Assembly (NCBI GenBank): GCA_032622095.1
Contig: CP136069.1
Coordinates: forward strand, 37,424,194-37,488,193
Direction: 5' to 3'
DNA: 64,000 bases
DNA from: Siphonodentalium dalli
Taxonomy: Eukaryota; Mollusca; Scaphopoda; Gadilida; Siphonodentaliidae
Both the position numbers and the translations under genes were made by a program. The notes beneath the pieces are model-generated. The model did not search any database, was not told the DNA's origin, and saw only the letters and a program-made list of their open reading frames with translations. Of this stretch, positions 34,220-45,664 are shown one piece after another. The number at the start of each line of letters is the position of its first letter. Position 1 is the first letter of the stretch.

Positions 34220-34319
34220 ATTATATGCCTTGCTTTGGAGTACATTGAAAGGAAGACCTTTACTAGCCACATCACTGGCCAGGACAGGCCTAAAATATGG
34301 CATTTGCTACCCCACACAG

Positions 34320-34722
34320 AAGGCTAGCATCACTATATTCACCACCTGGGGACCTCATTTTCTTAAGGCCTCATCTTCTCTGGAACGTATCTTAATTATC
34401 AAACTAACACGTTTTTTAGTTTCTTTAGAAACTTCTGTAGAATGTTTCTTGTTCTTGTTTAGTTTACATGTACATGTATATCCCCAAAATGGCAGATGAC
34501 ACAATGCATAATCGAGGTTCCCAATGGGTGCACATCACCATCTTCACCATCTGGGAACTTAAACCTTTGTCTTGATCTCCCATAGCAGATGAGGCCATGC
34601 AGAATGAGGTCCCCAGAGGGTGAATTTGGTAATGCTAGCCCACTGAGCGGAGTATAGAGTCACTAAATCACCCTCTGGGGAGCTCATTCTGCAAATGTCC
34701 AGCACCATATTTTGAGGCCTAT
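34320..34722. mobile_element. Family E copy, ends decayed
   Basis: AGGCTAGCATCACTATATTC, core with GGCAGATGACACAATGCATA, second hairpin, then CAAATGTCCAGCACCATATT. Confidence 0.72.
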
Positions 34723-34884
34723 ATATCGAACCAGTTGCTGTATGATCAGATTGGGGTATTCTGGTATCAGTGGTTCAAAAATTATTTGTTTGCCAAATTG
34801 GACCAAACTCAGAATATATTATCTATGGAACACGCGGATTCCAAAACTGAAATTGTTTTGAATATCCATTGAGAAATACCAGAG

Positions 34885-35274
34885 TTAACCCTTTACCCAA
34901 CAAACCGGCCAAAACCGGCCAAATAAAGCTTCAACAGCCTAAAATATCTTCGGTCTGTCTCAACAGAACCATACAAATATGGATATCATTGGAACCGGCT
35001 CCTTGACCACATTGTGATAGTTACAGTTATGCCCTGTGCCAATGCATTCTCTTATATATGCGAGTCGACCATAGGTCGCCTCGCATATATAAGAGAATGC
35101 ATTGGCCTAAAAAAAACACTTTTTTACCATTTTTTCTTACATTCTTTAACAATTTTATAATTTTTAATGTGTTAAGCCAATGCATTCTCTTATATATGCG
35201 AGGCGACCTATGGTCGACTCGCATATATAAGAGAATGCATTGGCACAGGGCCCTTCTGTTGGGTAAAGAGTTAT
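34885..35274 (-). mobile_element. Family C MITE (C6)
   Basis: TTAACCCTTTACCCAACAAA to TTGGGTAAAGAGTTAT; the right TTAA has mutated to TTAT. Confidence 0.88.
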
Positions 35275-36726
35275 ACAAAAGTAATCACAACTGTCATGCT
35301 GGCCATCCCAACGCCACATCAGGCATCACATATGCAGACAATGGGACTGGTCATGTGATTACAATTATAATAAGAGAATGGGTAGGTTGACCTAACAGAA
35401 AACAAAATTATACGAGAGGATCAGGTCTATACACACTAAATATAAGAATGGGATCAGAGTCCATCTTGATATCTGCTGTAGTTCGCTTCATTAGATATAA
35501 GAATATTGAGATCCCCATATCAGTCAACATCAATCGTTATCCATCGTCTGGGGCAAGTGAATGCATGAATACCATATATATAATGTGGACTTGGCACAAT
35601 CTAGTGGAGTACCGGGAGCCAGGATGTCGGAAGCAACCGAGTGAAAGGGGGAGGCACAAATGTTTGGTTTGGTTGGCTTTGGGGGCATTGATTTTTTTAG
35701 CTTTGGGGTTGTTGATTTAAAAAAAAAATTGTCTTATTTTAGGAAAAATTTTGTATGCAATACTATGTAAGCGGAATACTATGGGATATCTATGCATATA
35801 AAGGGGTAAGAAACAGTCTTTTAGAAGGAAATGGTTTGGAGCAGGTAATTTTTATGCAATATAATAATAATAATAATGACCAGTTTTATATAGCGATTAA
35901 CCATGCAATTACTTGCTCTAACACACTTGGTACAATATTACCCCAGTCATTTGTACAAGCCAACCAATGAACTGACTGCAGCCATTGCAGGCGCTGCTCT
36001 AGTTTGATCAGAACATGCTCTGATACTCATCAGTATGACAAGCTGACAAGTATGACTGATACTCGTTTAACTCATGATTGATGCGAATCCGACACAGTAC
36101 GAGCGACCTTGCTCAAGGGTCACAACTTGGCTCGGGTTTTGCGCAGGTAATGAAACAGCGAGCAATCCGACAATTGCACATCGCTCAAAGCAGCCATTAG
36201 CCACTGCTGTGTGAAGACTCAATGACCGGCAACGCGCTGCGAAACCCATATCGATGTGTTTACAGCGAATACAAGTCCGACATGCTAAACACAGGACCAT
36301 GGAGCTCCATGCAACAATATACAAAATATACAATTAAGGCCATAATTAAAAAGGTATTTGTTTGTCCTCGCCCCGACCGACTCGATTTTAACGCCCGACT
36401 GGAAATTCTTTTATTCAGATCGCTCATTTTCGGTCAGAAACTCCAGCATAATTATTTATTGTTCTTGTTGTGTTTTTCCAACTATTAATTTTTTAATTTT
36501 TTATCAAATTAATCCCTGACTATTTATTAATATTGATACCCTCGGCCTGCACCATGGAGGGGACCATTATATTAGTATGCCATTCCACCTTGCAAAAAAA
36601 ACAAAAAACATCCCTACCTACTAGTACATACCCACCTGAAAATTTTTGGGTAGGGGTGTGGACAAACAAACAATTTATTAATTTTGGCCTAAGTGATATG
36701 CAGTTAACTGAAATTTACTGTACATG
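35275..36726. other. Unassigned intronic sequence
   Basis: About 1.4 kb with no named repeat. Plus- and minus-strand frames of 70-110 codons show no domain, conserved motif or splice pattern I can support. Confidence 0.35.
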
Positions 36727-36872
36727 TACAGTACTGCCCTAAATAATCGACTCCTTAACCACAGCAGAATTATGGGTAATTTTTCAGGATTTAGTCGTAA
36801 ATATGGCTTGTTGCCATTCATCGGAAAGCTCTCAGTGAGGTTTAAAAGTCGATTATTTATGGCATTACTGTA
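36727..36872. mobile_element. Family A MITE, right arm mostly deleted
   Basis: TACAGTACTGCCCTAAATAA, full left arm, then AGTGAGGTTTAAAAGTCGAT and GGCATTACTGTA. Confidence 0.82.
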
Positions 36873-37267
36873 CATGCATTACAAACATGCCATCAAAAAG
36901 AGTTGCACGAACATTTCCGTTGTTGTGAAAAGTGTTTTCTGAGAACAAACACAATATATTCAACAACAAGTATGGTAACAATACATTGTTACGATCCACC
37001 ATGATTTCAATACAATTAAAGTTTGACAAGCATCCCATACAAGTGCATACTCAACCCTCATAATCCAATGATTTCATTGGCTAGTTCTATAGCATCCTCT
37101 TGTAATTCATTGATTTAATTGGCTAGTTTTATTGGAATATGTTTCATCAGGGTTGCCAACATCAGAGAATTAAATACAGAAACTCAATGTTTAATTGATT
37201 ACGTTTGGGTTACGCAATTTGTGTTGCAATTGTTATTTCTCTATCAACTGATTCAGAGTCCGCATAC

Positions 37268-37350
37268 TTAAAACACTGTGACGCTTCCAGTCATATTTAT
37301 TCATGATTTTATTTTGACTTGGGATGACATTAAGAAGAAAATTGTATATA
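37268..37350 (+). repeat. Direct duplication copy 1 around a family A element
   Basis: ACTTAAAACACTGTGACGCT...CATTAAGAAGAAAAT; copy 2 is 37551-37630. Confidence 0.8.
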
Positions 37351-37550
37351 CAGTAATGCTCTAAATAATCGACTCCTTAACCACAGCAGAATTTCGGGTA
37401 ACTTTTCAGGATTTAGTCGGAAATACATTTATGGCTTGTTAGTGAGAGCTTTCCGATGAATGGCAACAAGCCATATTTCCGACTAAATCCTGAAAAGTTA
37501 CCCATAATTCTGCTGTGGTTAAGGAGTCAATTACTTAGGGCATTACTGTA
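37349..37550. mobile_element. Family A MITE between two direct repeats
   Basis: TA-flanked; left arm shortened at GGCTTGTTAGTGAGAGC; right arm complete. Confidence 0.85.
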
Positions 37551-37630
37551 CTTAAAACACCGTGGCGCTTCCAGTCATATTTATTCATGAATTTATTTTG
37601 CATTGAGATGACATTAAGAAGAAAAGTAAA
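37551..37630 (+). repeat. Direct duplication copy 2
   Basis: ACTTAAAACACCGTGGCGCT...CATTAAGAAGAAAAG. Confidence 0.8.
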
Positions 37631-37660
37631 TACTTCATCCATGAGCAGAGATTTGTTGGC

Positions 37661-37803
37661 TTAACCCTTTCAGTGCCAGGTCCGATTTTTGTACCAACCC
37701 ATATTTCCTTGATCATTTTTCAAATTTATTGATTATAATAATGTGATACATTTATGGAAAGAGCTCTTAGAGAGATTGTTATATATGGCACTGAAAGGGT
37801 TAA
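37661..37803. mobile_element. Minimal family B-type TTAA element (143 bp)
   Basis: TTAACCCTTTCAGTGCCAGG and TGGCACTGAAAGGGTTAA ends with a core (TTCCTTGATCATTTTTC) that lacks the shared palindrome. Confidence 0.8.
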
Positions 37804-37866
37804 AGGAACATATGGACTTCTTATAGGTTATAATTTAGAAATAACAGTTAATATTATGATAGTATG

Positions 37867-38466
37867 CTGGGTTCACGCTGCCACTTGCCAAATTTAACAA
37901 TGGCAAAAATAATTCACATTTGGCAAAAAAAAATTCATTTGGCATGTCACTTTTTATTCTTCAATAAAGTTGAAAAGTATCGGTCAATCGATACCATTCA
38001 TTTTAGGAAACTAATTAAGAAATAGAATTATATTTGTGGTGTTTTATATGGTTTCGGAAAAGTGAACACCTCCATTAACTTGCATTAAGATGCAGTTAAT
38101 CTGGTAACATTATTATTATCGATGGGTGGAGGGATTACCAGTATTTAGTGTGGTGGTGGTGTTTACATAGCTAATCCTCTTGTGATGTTCCCTTCTGATG
38201 AAGCAGCCCTTCTACCATTTTATTATTTTGTGATTGGTTTATTGTTGTATGATAAACCACAATAGAGATGCGAGTATAGTTATTAACTGACTGCTTTCCT
38301 ATCGATATATCAAACAGCGAGTGTCGAAACATAAAACTCAATCAAGGTTGCAGAAAATGATACTATCAGGGATAACATTTGGTAAATTCTAATAGAATTC
38401 GGCAAAAAATATTTTCATTTGGCATATTATTTGGCAAAAGTAAATTTCGGTCCTGTATGGACCCTG
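37867..38466. mobile_element. hAT-like element (600 bp)
   Basis: Ends CTGGGTTCACGCTG and (inverted) CAGGGTCCATACAGG, flanked by ATAGTATG / ATGGTATG (7 of 8). TTTGGCAAAA motifs cluster at both ends, like the subterminal TTAGCCAAAT motifs of the element at 31440. Confidence 0.6.
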
Positions 38467-38929
38467 ATGGTATGAATGCAATATTAGCCACAAAATACAC
38501 CTTGAGTGAGCCTATCTTTTGTTCATATACAGCACATAAATTGTGAGCGATAAGCAAAACGCTCAACTATGTGGCGATATTTTTAGGAGAGTGGTTCATG
38601 GTGACCCATTCAACACCGAAATCTTGATAGGCGAGGATGTTGTAAACAACTTGGTGGCATTTCTAACCAAATTTCAATTAGTGGGGTCTCTCTGGTGTTG
38701 AGTGTTTGGCTTATCACATACTCTTTACTCTTTATGTAATGTTTGTTTACATAACATATCATTTGTTTACATAACTAACATGACAATAACAAGCAATTTA
38801 CGACATATTTATGATGGATTTTCATTCAGAAGATGTACTATACATGTATGTACATGTACACGTGGAGCCCAGGCATTCACTTAAATCCATGTCCGCAATT
38901 AATCTGCCTTCCAAATAATATCACAGTTA

Positions 38930-38995
38930 CAGTAATGCTCTAATTAATTGACCTCTTAACCAACGCAGAATTATGGGTAACTTTTCATGATTTTC
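38930..38995. mobile_element. Family A left-arm fragment
   Basis: TACAGTAATGCTCTAATTAA to CTTTTCATGATTTTC. Confidence 0.7.
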
Positions 38996-39399
38996 TGATG
39001 GCGTGACAAATTGAAATTCTCTGGAAAACAAGGCTTTGTTTACTAATAAATCTTGTTGATTTGACATTTAACGGACCTCTAATATATGCATGTTTGATAT
39101 CATCATGCTTCGGAATGGCTGCCCTGTCAAATTATTTGTCTATAAATGCGTAATAAAGTGACATACATGTATTTCGCGGTGAAATCTCAGTTCAAATAAA
39201 ATTTGTCTTGATTGAGTTGTTACCCTAGAGGAATGCTCCGAACATTTCTGCTAGGTCGCCAGAAATTTCTGTTCTAAAAATAATCCGCAAAACTGTTCCA
39301 AAATGTTGTATGTATATAAATGTGCCTGAAAAAAGTTGAAATGAAATCTTAATTGAAAGAAGCGTTTCCGCACAAGTGTCTTCGATTGATCCAAACCTG
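38996..39399. other. Unassigned intronic sequence
   Basis: No gene or named repeat seen. Confidence 0.35.
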
Positions 39400-39746
39400 A
39401 GTATACATGTATGGTGCCTGTCATTTGTAGAATGAGGTCCCCAAAGGGTGAGTTTAGTGACGCAATCCCAAACAGCGGGCTAGCATCACCAAATTCACCC
39501 TCTGGGGGACCTCATTCTGCATGGCCTCATCTGTTATGGGAGACATAGACTCAGATTGAAGTTCCCAAATGGTGAATATTGTGATGTACACCCATTGGGA
39601 ACCTTGATTATGCAATGTGTTGTTCAGCCAATTTAGGGATATAGAGAAACTAAACTAAAATTAAATACATTTAAGTTTCTATAGAAATTTGATAATAAAG
39701 AAACTTTCCAGAGAAGATGAGGCCTAAGCAGAACGAGGTCCCCAGA
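39400..39746. mobile_element. Family E copy, cut by family D remnant
   Basis: AAACCTGAGTATACATGTATG, hairpin (AATGAGGTCCCCAAAGGG / CTCTGGGGGACCTCATT), core, then GAACGAGGTCCCCAGAC. Confidence 0.72.
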
Positions 39747-39824
39747 CTCATATATATATATAAGAGAATGAATTGGCACAGGTTTTCGCAAAATTTCAGG
39801 AAGCTTCAGTCATGGAAGGGTTAA
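39747..39824. mobile_element. Family D right-end remnant
   Basis: TATATAAGAGAATGAATTGG, TTTCGCAAAATTTCAGGAAG and GGAAGGGTTAA. Confidence 0.7.
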
Positions 39825-40204
39825 CAAACTCAAATAAAATCATGGCAAAGTTCAAATTACATGTACACTGGTAGTAGTAGCCGGAGGTCAAGTCTGGGTT
39901 AAAATGTATGTTAAATGTTCGTACATAGCGTGTAAACCTATTGTTATCAAGTTCAATGACCAACACTTATTGGTTGTTTATAAATATTGATGACATTTTA
40001 ACCTCTGGTCTCTAATTTAAAGGAAATGCTGGACAATGTGCCTGACTGGTGTAATGTCATTAACATAAGAAGATTAAGAGGCCAGGAGGCACCTTATATA
40101 TAATGTATGATATCTCAGTAATTATTGAATTGTGATTTTATTACAGACATACCTGGAGGGATTGTTCACTCAATTGGAATGAAGGGAGTGCTAGCCAAGC
40201 CTTC

Positions 40205-40633
40205 TAGTAAATGTGTATGTCAAACCCTGTGCCAGTGCATTCTCTTATATATGTGAGTCGACCTAGTTCGCATCGGATATATAAGTCAAGAGAATACATT
40301 GTCCTAACATTTCTTTTTCAATTTTTCTTACATTCTTTAACAAATTTTCTCCTTTTGTTTTATCATTTTTTATCATTTTTTCTTAAATTCTTTAACAATT
40401 TTTATCATTTTTTATATTCTTTTCTTACATTCTATAATTTTTTTTTATCATTTTTATCATTCTTTCTTACATTCATTAACAATATTTATAACTTTTTATA
40501 ACTGTATTCTCTTGAATACATGGGAGAGTCACATACATGTAAATATTAAAGTGAATGCATTGGTTGGCACAGGGTTTGACAGACACATTATTTCAAGTTT
40601 TTCGCAAAAAAGCTCCAGTCATAGAAGGGTTAA
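40205..40633. mobile_element. Family D element with expanded T-rich core
   Basis: AACCCTGTGCCAGTGCATTC, then five or more imperfect TTCTTACATTCTTTAACAA units (40325-40500), half palindrome, and TCGCAAAAAAGCTCCAGTC...GAAGGGTTAA. Confidence 0.65.
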
Positions 40634-40828
40634 TTAGTCTACAAATGGATCTGCCAAGACAGAAATTAGTGTGTCTGATATTTGCAGAATGAGGTCCCCA
40701 GAGGGTGAATTTAGTGACGCTATCCCACACTGCAGACTAGCATTACTAAGTTCACCCTCTGGGGACCTCATTCTGCTTAGGCCTGCTATGGGAGACCTAG
40801 GATCAGATTGAAGTTCCCCAGTTGAAGT

Positions 40829-41370
40829 AGAATAGAATAGAATATACTTTATTCAGCAATGTATATCAATAATTACTGTAAACAAAATATATTTTTTAAC
40901 GTATCACAATATACTTTACAGGGAGGTTGCATGACTATACGGTCCTCTTCATGCTTCCTCCCAATGGAAGTTATCAATTCATTTCTGACTCCAGCTACTT
41001 CACCAGTCTATTATATGTTTGTTGGAGATCTTTCATAATCACATATTATAACGTAGGTAGAAGTAAAAGGTAAATGTACTCAGGGAGCAAATTAACTGCT
41101 ACCCAAATTTGGATAATAGCTATGCAATTTTATATGAATTTTATATGATTTTAAACAATGCTATCTAATCATGTCAATGTCAGATTATTTGCTAATCAAA
41201 ATTTCAAAAGTAATTTGCTCCCTGAAGGTGCTGCATTTACATATACTGTTGAATATAGTTAAATATTTGTGGCGTATTGACTGATGAGATAGACATCATT
41301 TACAATAAATATGCCTCAAATGGAGATTGTTAATCTACATTAACATTAATATTAATCATGGTTAATCCAT
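40829..41370 (-). mobile_element. Insertion in family E with (AGAAT)n end
   Basis: Flanked by TGAAGT (6 bp). Begins AGAATAGAATAGAATATACT, which on the minus strand would be a short A/T-rich tandem 3' tail, as in retroposons. Class uncertain (LINE/SINE tail suspected). A small hAT-like element lies inside. Confidence 0.45.
41091..41224. mobile_element. hAT-like MITE, 134 bp
   Basis: Ends CAGGGAGCAAATTA and TAATTTGCTCCCTG (perfect inverted repeat); flanks AATGTACT / AAGGTGCT (6 of 8). Confidence 0.7.
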
Positions 41371-41679
41371 GAAGTTAGTGATGTTCACCAATTAGTCACA
41401 TCGATTATGTATTTTATCTTCTGCAAATTAGGGGATATAGAAACTGAACAGAAGGGAAAACGTGACTAAAAACAAAGTTAATTTTAGATTAAATATACTT
41501 CCCACAAGATGAGGCCTAAGCAGAATGAGGTCACCAGACATTTAATTTGTTGCTGCTAGCCCACTGTGCGGGATAACGTCACTAAATTCACCATCTGGGG
41601 ACCTCATTCTGCAAATGACAGGCTCACTAAACTTTGGAGGCAATGTCCCTGGTACAGAAGGGAAGGTCAGTCTGTTATA

Positions 41680-41863
41680 TTCCTTAACCACAGCAGAATT
41701 ATGGGTAACTTTTCAGGAAATATGGCTTGTTGCCATTCACCGGAAAGCTCTCAATGAGAGCTTTCCGATGAATGACAACAAGCCATATTTCCGATTAAAT
41801 CCTGAAAAGTTACCCATAATTCTGCTGTGGTTAAGGAGTCGATTATTTAGAGAATTACTGTAT
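41680..41863. mobile_element. Family A copy lacking left terminus
   Basis: CCTTAACCACAGCAGAATTA, left arm missing ATTTAGTC, right arm complete, end AGAATTACTGTA. Confidence 0.8.
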
Positions 41864-42027
41864 AGTCCTAACATGAAGAGCAAACACACTGGAATGAGAT
41901 GAGAAATTGGACATAGGGCAGACGGTCAAATTTACAGCAAACATCATGAATCTCATTTCCTCTGACTGACGACCATGATAAGTACAACACACGGAGAATG
42001 GCTGGAAAAAACTACTTATTTCGCAGA

Positions 42028-42143
42028 TTGAGCTACCTCGCATATACCAGCAATACTAGCCGGCCATATCAAGATAGATTTCTGAGCTACCTCGCATATA
42101 CGGTACCGGTAATACCAGCCGGCCGTATCAAGATAGATTTCTG
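42028..42143 (+). repeat. Tandem duplication, ~54-bp unit x 2
   Basis: GAGCTACCTCGCATATAC, AATACTAGCCGGCCATATCA and AGATAGATTTCTG, repeated with an ACGGTACCGGTA insertion in copy 2. Confidence 0.8.
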
Positions 42144-42190
42144 TAACTGAACTTCTTGTTCAGTTTTAGTAACTCAGCCAGATCTCAGGG

Positions 42191-42308
42191 ACCAGCCTAG
42201 AGGGCGACTTGGGAGAGGACCAGCCTATAGACTCTAGAGGGTAACTTGGGAGAGGACCAGCCTGGACTCTAGAAGGTGAATTGGGAGAGCACAAGCCTGG
42301 ACTCTCGA
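42191..42308 (+). repeat. Minisatellite, ~38-bp unit x 3
   Basis: GACCAGCCTAGAGGG..., GGGAGAGGACCAGCCT and GACTCTAGAGGGTAACTTGG variants. Confidence 0.7.
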
Positions 42309-42444
42309 GGGTGCACATGACGAACTTCAGTGTTTATGATTTCTCACTGGTAACAGTCCAATTCTCCTAAAATATAATAGGGAGAAGTGACTTCTCTCAA
42401 TATGAATTCTCTAAACTGGTCCATGCCGAATCTGATAATATATA

Positions 42445-42522
42445 TATTTCCGACTAAATCCTGAAACGTTACCCATAATTCTGCTGTGGTTAAGGAGTTG
42501 ATTATTTGGGGCATTACTGTAC
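42445..42522. mobile_element. Family A right-arm fragment
   Basis: TATTTCCGACTAAATCCTG to GGGCATTACTGTA. Confidence 0.8.
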
Positions 42523-43540
42523 TTGTACAATTGTAAAATGTTTTATAGCCATTCTGGTAGGATAGATACCTGAAGGATTCATCATGGGAGAGATATACTA
42601 GAATGAACATATTAAACATAGTTTTCTACAAATGACCCTACCTGGTAAGATATCAATGAAGCTGATTAAACCCCATGCTACCCAACAGCATCCCAGATAC
42701 ATTACACCCCAGGTGTTGAAATCATCCAGCCTGCTATTCTCCACAGACTGGCATCAGGTTTACATGTTAGCATTACTGGAATTCACCACTATCACTGAAG
42801 CCAATCAACATGCTGGTAGGTGCTAAGATCAAGCAGGTGAAGTATGGGTTATAAATTGGCTTATCATCTTAATAATCAGACTAATAACATTATGGTGTGC
42901 AATTAGCTATGGCAATAACCAATCTCCCTGGCCTGTTACAATGATTTAGGGTTGTCCAGCCATACTGTAAGTAAGTTAAATTTGTTCATGCTGAAATAAA
43001 AGTCTGTAGTAGGCTGGTTCTGTATTGTTTATTGCCGTTCATCCTAGTTCATTCCTTATAGATGATAATTTGTAAGTTTAATTGTCGGAGGTAAAAGTAG
43101 GACCCAGTTCAAAACTGTTCAAGAATCAAGAATCTCAACATTATATTAGGTGTGTGCTAGAAAATTGTGAGAAGCTATTACCATGAACTGTTACATCAAG
43201 GAACTACATGTAGCCCAATGTTGGTATGCAGCAATCCTTCCATTGAGGAAAACACAGCGAGAGCACTTTATATTTGCTCTCGCAATTCAGAAGACGGGTG
43301 TAATTGTGCCCATAATATAATCGCATATTGGGTTTTTTCAAACAAAATGTCATTTTCGGATAGTCCTATGTCCAGTCAAACTTTCACAGGCCCATAATTT
43401 AACAGAGATGGGAAAGGTTCTAAATATACCTTCAAAAAGTTCAATATTCAATCGACAAGTAAAGTGACCATGAACATTTTTTGCGAGTACATATGGGTGC
43501 GAGAGCAATCGCTCCCTTCTCCTGGGAAGGACTGGTACCT
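42523..43540. other. Unassigned intronic sequence
   Basis: No named repeat. A minus-strand segment around 43290-43400 was checked for the next kinesin exon and does not fit. Confidence 0.35.
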
Positions 43541-45400
43541 GGTACGCAGGTCAGTCCACTTAAGACTGGTACGCAGGTCAGTCCACTTAAGACTGGTACG
43601 CAGGTCAGTCCACTTAAGACTGGTACGCAGGTCAGTCCACTTAAGACTGGTACGCAGGTCAGTCCACTTAAGACTGGTATGCAGGTCAGTCCACTTAAGA
43701 CTGGTATGCAGGTCAGTCCACTTAAGACTGGTATGCAGGTCAGTCCACTTAAGACTGGTATGCAGGTCAGTCCACTTAAGACTGGTATGCAGGTCAGTCC
43801 ACTTAAGACTGGTATGCAGGTCAGTCCACTTAAGACTGGTATGCAGGTCAGTCCACTTAAGACTGGTATGCAGGTCAGTCCACTTAAGACTGGTAGGCAG
43901 GTCAGTCCACTTAAGACTGGTATGCAGGTCAGTCCACTTAAGACTGGTATGCAGGTCAGTCCACTTAAGACTGGTACGCAGGTCAGTCCACTTAAGACTG
44001 GTACGCAGGTCAGTCCACTTAAGACTGGTATGCAGGTCAGTCCACTTAAGACTGGTATGCAGGTCAGTCCACTTAAGACTGGTATGCAGGTCAGTCCACT
44101 TAAGACTGGTATGCAGGTCAGTCCACTTAAGACTGGTATGCAGGTCAGTCCACTTAAGACTGGTACGCAGGTCAGTCCACTTAAGACTGGTACGCAGGTC
44201 AGTCCACTTAAGACTGGTACGCAGGTCAGTCCACTTAAGACTGGTACGCAGGTCAGTCCACTTAAGACTGGTACGCAGGTCAGTCCACTTAAGACTGGTA
44301 TGCAGGTCAGTCCACTTAAGACTGGTATGCAGGTCAGTCCACTTAAGACTGGTACGCAGGTCAGTCCACTTAAGACTGGTATGCAGGTCAGTCCACTTAA
44401 GACTGGTACGCAGGTCAGTCCACTTAAGACTGGTACGCAGGTCAGTCCACTTAAGACTGGTACGCAGGTCAGTCCACTTAAGACTGGTATGCAGGTCAGT
44501 CCACTTAAGACTGGTATGCAGGTCAGTCCACTTAAGACTGGTACGCAGGTCAGTCCACTTAAGACTGGTATGCAGGTCAGTCCACTTAAGACTGGTACGC
44601 AGGTCAGTCCACTTAAGACTGGTACGCAGGTCAGTCCACTTAAGACTGGTATGCAGGTCAGTCCACTTAAGACTGGTATGCAGGTCAGTCCACTTAAGAC
44701 TGGTATGCAGGTCAGTCCACTTAAGACTGGTATGCAGGTCAGTCCACTTAAGACTGGTATGCAGGTCAGTCCACTTAAGACTGGTACGCAGGTCAGTCCA
44801 CTTAAGACTGGTACGCAGGTCAGTCCACTTAAGACTGGTACGCAGGTCAGTCCACTTAAGACTGGTACGCAGGTCAGTCCACTTAAGACTGGTACGCAGG
44901 TCAGTCCACTTAAGACTGGTACGCAGGTCAGTCCACTTAAGACTGGTATGCAGGTCAGTCCACTTAAGACTGGTACGCAGGTCAGTCCACTTAAGACTGG
45001 TATGCAGGTCAGTCCACTTAAGACTGGTATGCAGGTCAGTCCACTTAAGACTGGTACGCAGGTCAGTCCACTTAAGACTGGTACGCAGGTCAGTCCACTT
45101 AAGACTGGTACGCAGGTCAGTCCACTTAAGACTGGTACGCAGGTCAGTCCACTTAAGACTGGTACGCAGGTCAATCCACTTAAGACTGGTATGCAGGTCA
45201 GTCCACTTAAGACTGGTACGCAGGTCAGTCCACTTAAGACTGTAATGCAGGTCAGTCCACTTAAGACTGGTACGCAGGTCAGTCCACTTAAGACTGGTAC
45301 GCAGGTCAGTCCACTTAAGACTGGTATGCAGGTCAGTCCACTTAAGACTGGTATGCAGGTCAGTCCACTTAAGACTGGTACGCAGGTCAGTCCACTTAAG
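43541..45400 (+). repeat. 27-bp minisatellite, 69 units in perfect register
   Basis: Unit TACGCAGGTCAGTCC-ACTTAAGACTGG; first at 43543, last at 45379, exactly 68 periods of 27 with no insertion or deletion. Units differ almost only at one base, C or T (TACGCAG/TATGCAG). Singletons are TAGGCAG (43894), GTCAATCC (about 45171) and TGTAATG (about 45241). Because 27 is a multiple of 3, four of six frames stay open for 590-660 codons; this is a length artefact, not a gene. No start context, splice site or domain supports coding. Confidence 0.97.
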
Positions 45401-45447
45401 CTGGAAGCATTCAATAATAGGCCACAAATCTTAGAGATACTGGTAGG

Positions 45448-45664
45448 TACAGTAATGCCCTAAGTAATCGACTCCTTAAACACAGCAGAATTATGGGTAA
45501 CTTTTCAGGATTTAGTCGGAAATATGGCTTGTTGCCATTCATCGGAAAGCTCTCCCCGAGAGCTTTCCGATGAATGGCAACAAGCCATATTTCCGACTAA
45601 ATCCTGAAAAGTTACCCATAATTCTGCTGTCGTTAAGGAGTCGATTACTTAGAGCATTACTCTA
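45448..45664. mobile_element. Family A MITE, complete, next to the minisatellite
   Basis: Both arms intact with CTAAGTAATCGACTCC / GGAGTCGATTACTTAG; right end ACTCTA (one change). Confidence 0.9.

Larger units (their letters stand above)
40655..41640. mobile_element. Family E element split by a ~540-bp insertion
   Basis: GTGTCTGATATTTGCAGAAT to GTTCCCCAGTTGAAGT (40828), resuming at 41371 with TAGTGATGTTCACCAATTAG and ending GACAGGCTCACTAAAC. Confidence 0.72.

Noticed and set aside
34903-35278. Recurrent peptides such as QCILLYMRVDHRSPRIYK
   Set aside because: Translation of the shared palindrome of families B and C.
43541-45400. CRISPR array
   Set aside because: There are no unique spacers; units are contiguous and the DNA is eukaryotic.
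43441-45463. Reading frames of 590-660 codons on both strands
   Set aside because: They are produced by a 27-bp tandem repeat (multiple of three). Four frames stay open at once, with no domain, codon bias or start context.
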